A stretch of DNA of 64,000 nucleotides from Acidicapsa dinghuensis (lineage in GTDB: Bacteria > Acidobacteriota > Terriglobia > Terriglobales > Acidobacteriaceae), in assembly GCF_025685685.1 (NCBI RefSeq), contig NZ_JAGSYH010000002.1, positions 792,768-856,767 of the forward strand, written 5' to 3'. Position numbers and translations under genes: made by a program. The notes under the pieces are model-generated. The model was not told where the DNA came from. It was given only the letters and a program-made list of their open reading frames with translations, and ran no database searches. Positions within the stretch are counted from its first letter, which is position 1. Every line of letters starts with the position of its first letter. Positions 63,960 through 64,000 of this stretch are shown piece after piece.

Positions 63960-64000
63960 ATGCGAATTGCAGTCATCGGTTCAGGACTCGGCGGCCTCGC
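63960..64000 (+). CDS. FAD/NAD(P)-binding oxidoreductase, 3'-truncated by the window edge
   Basis: Only the first 13 residues are visible, MRIAVIGSGLGGL, a textbook dinucleotide-binding start with GSGLGG. AGAGG lies before the ATG. After a CrtI-like gene, an aldehyde dehydrogenase and an FkbM gene it is most likely a second carotenoid desaturase or oxygenase of the CrtI/CrtN/CrtP type; other flavoproteins start the same way. Confidence 0.7.
   Translation, partial: MRIAVIGSGLGGL

Overview
The window reads as chromosome of an Acidobacteriota member, most likely class Terriglobia (subdivision 1, near Granulicella, Terriglobus or Edaphobacter). I infer this from gene content, without a database search: an orphan MacB/FtsX-type permease, secreted DUF1080 and Gfo/Idh proteins with Tat or Sec signals, several secreted peptidases, a long radical SAM protein resembling tetraether or membrane-spanning lipid synthases, and dispersed small hairpin repeats in intergenic DNA. 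I see no insertion sequence, prophage, CRISPR array or rRNA.

Layout. 1-7.7 kb: carbohydrate genes (sugar isomerase-like TIM barrel, two Gfo/Idh oxidoreductases, a DUF1080 protein) that fit an oxidative 3-keto-glycoside route, with an orphan permease between them. 7.8-12.1 kb: M28 peptidase, a CAU tRNA with a long bidirectional hairpin, and a GH92 mannosidase. 12.2-14.3 kb: an overlapping pair for aminophosphonate breakdown (FAD oxidoreductase plus phosphonoacetaldehyde hydrolase), then rpiA. 15-19.2 kb (minus): YjbQ, a GH31 glycosidase and a Na+/H+ antiporter. 19.4-21.6 kb: orphan peptide-ABC ATPase, a small unknown protein and a methyltransferase.

21.8-27.4 kb (minus): a translation/isoprenoid block in the order ispE, tRNA-Gln, prs, rplY, pth, rpsF, rpsR, rplI. 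Three of its intergenic gaps hold inverted repeats built from short tandem words. 27.5-36 kb: prolyl oligopeptidase, gamma-glutamyltransferase, a TIM-barrel isomerase and a large kumamolisin-type peptidase with duplicated beta-domains. 36.2-40.1 kb: asnS, a secreted amidase and frr.

40.4-45.8 kb (minus): a phenylalanine/tyrosine catabolic operon, hppD-phhA-hmgA-orfX-fahA. The usual maleylacetoacetate isomerase gene is absent and an uncharacterised gene, overlapping both neighbours, takes its place. 46.1-51.9 kb: lipA, an M50 membrane protease, an MpaB-family protein and an S9 peptidase. 52.0-52.7 kb: a Phd/VapC-type toxin-antitoxin pair with a palindromic operator. 52.8-54.9 kb: two envelope folding lipoproteins (DsbA-like, SurA/PpiC-like). 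55.1-57.2 kb: the radical SAM lipid-synthase candidate. 57.5-59.4 kb: a secreted amidohydrolase and a small unknown gene. 59.7-64 kb: a carotenoid-type cluster (CrtI-like desaturase, aldehyde dehydrogenase, FkbM methyltransferase, start of another FAD protein) running off the right edge.

The strongest candidates for undescribed biology are orfX in the homogentisate operon (possible glutathione-independent maleylacetoacetate isomerase), the membrane-spanning-lipid radical SAM enzyme, and the patterned inverted repeats of the ribosomal-protein operon.
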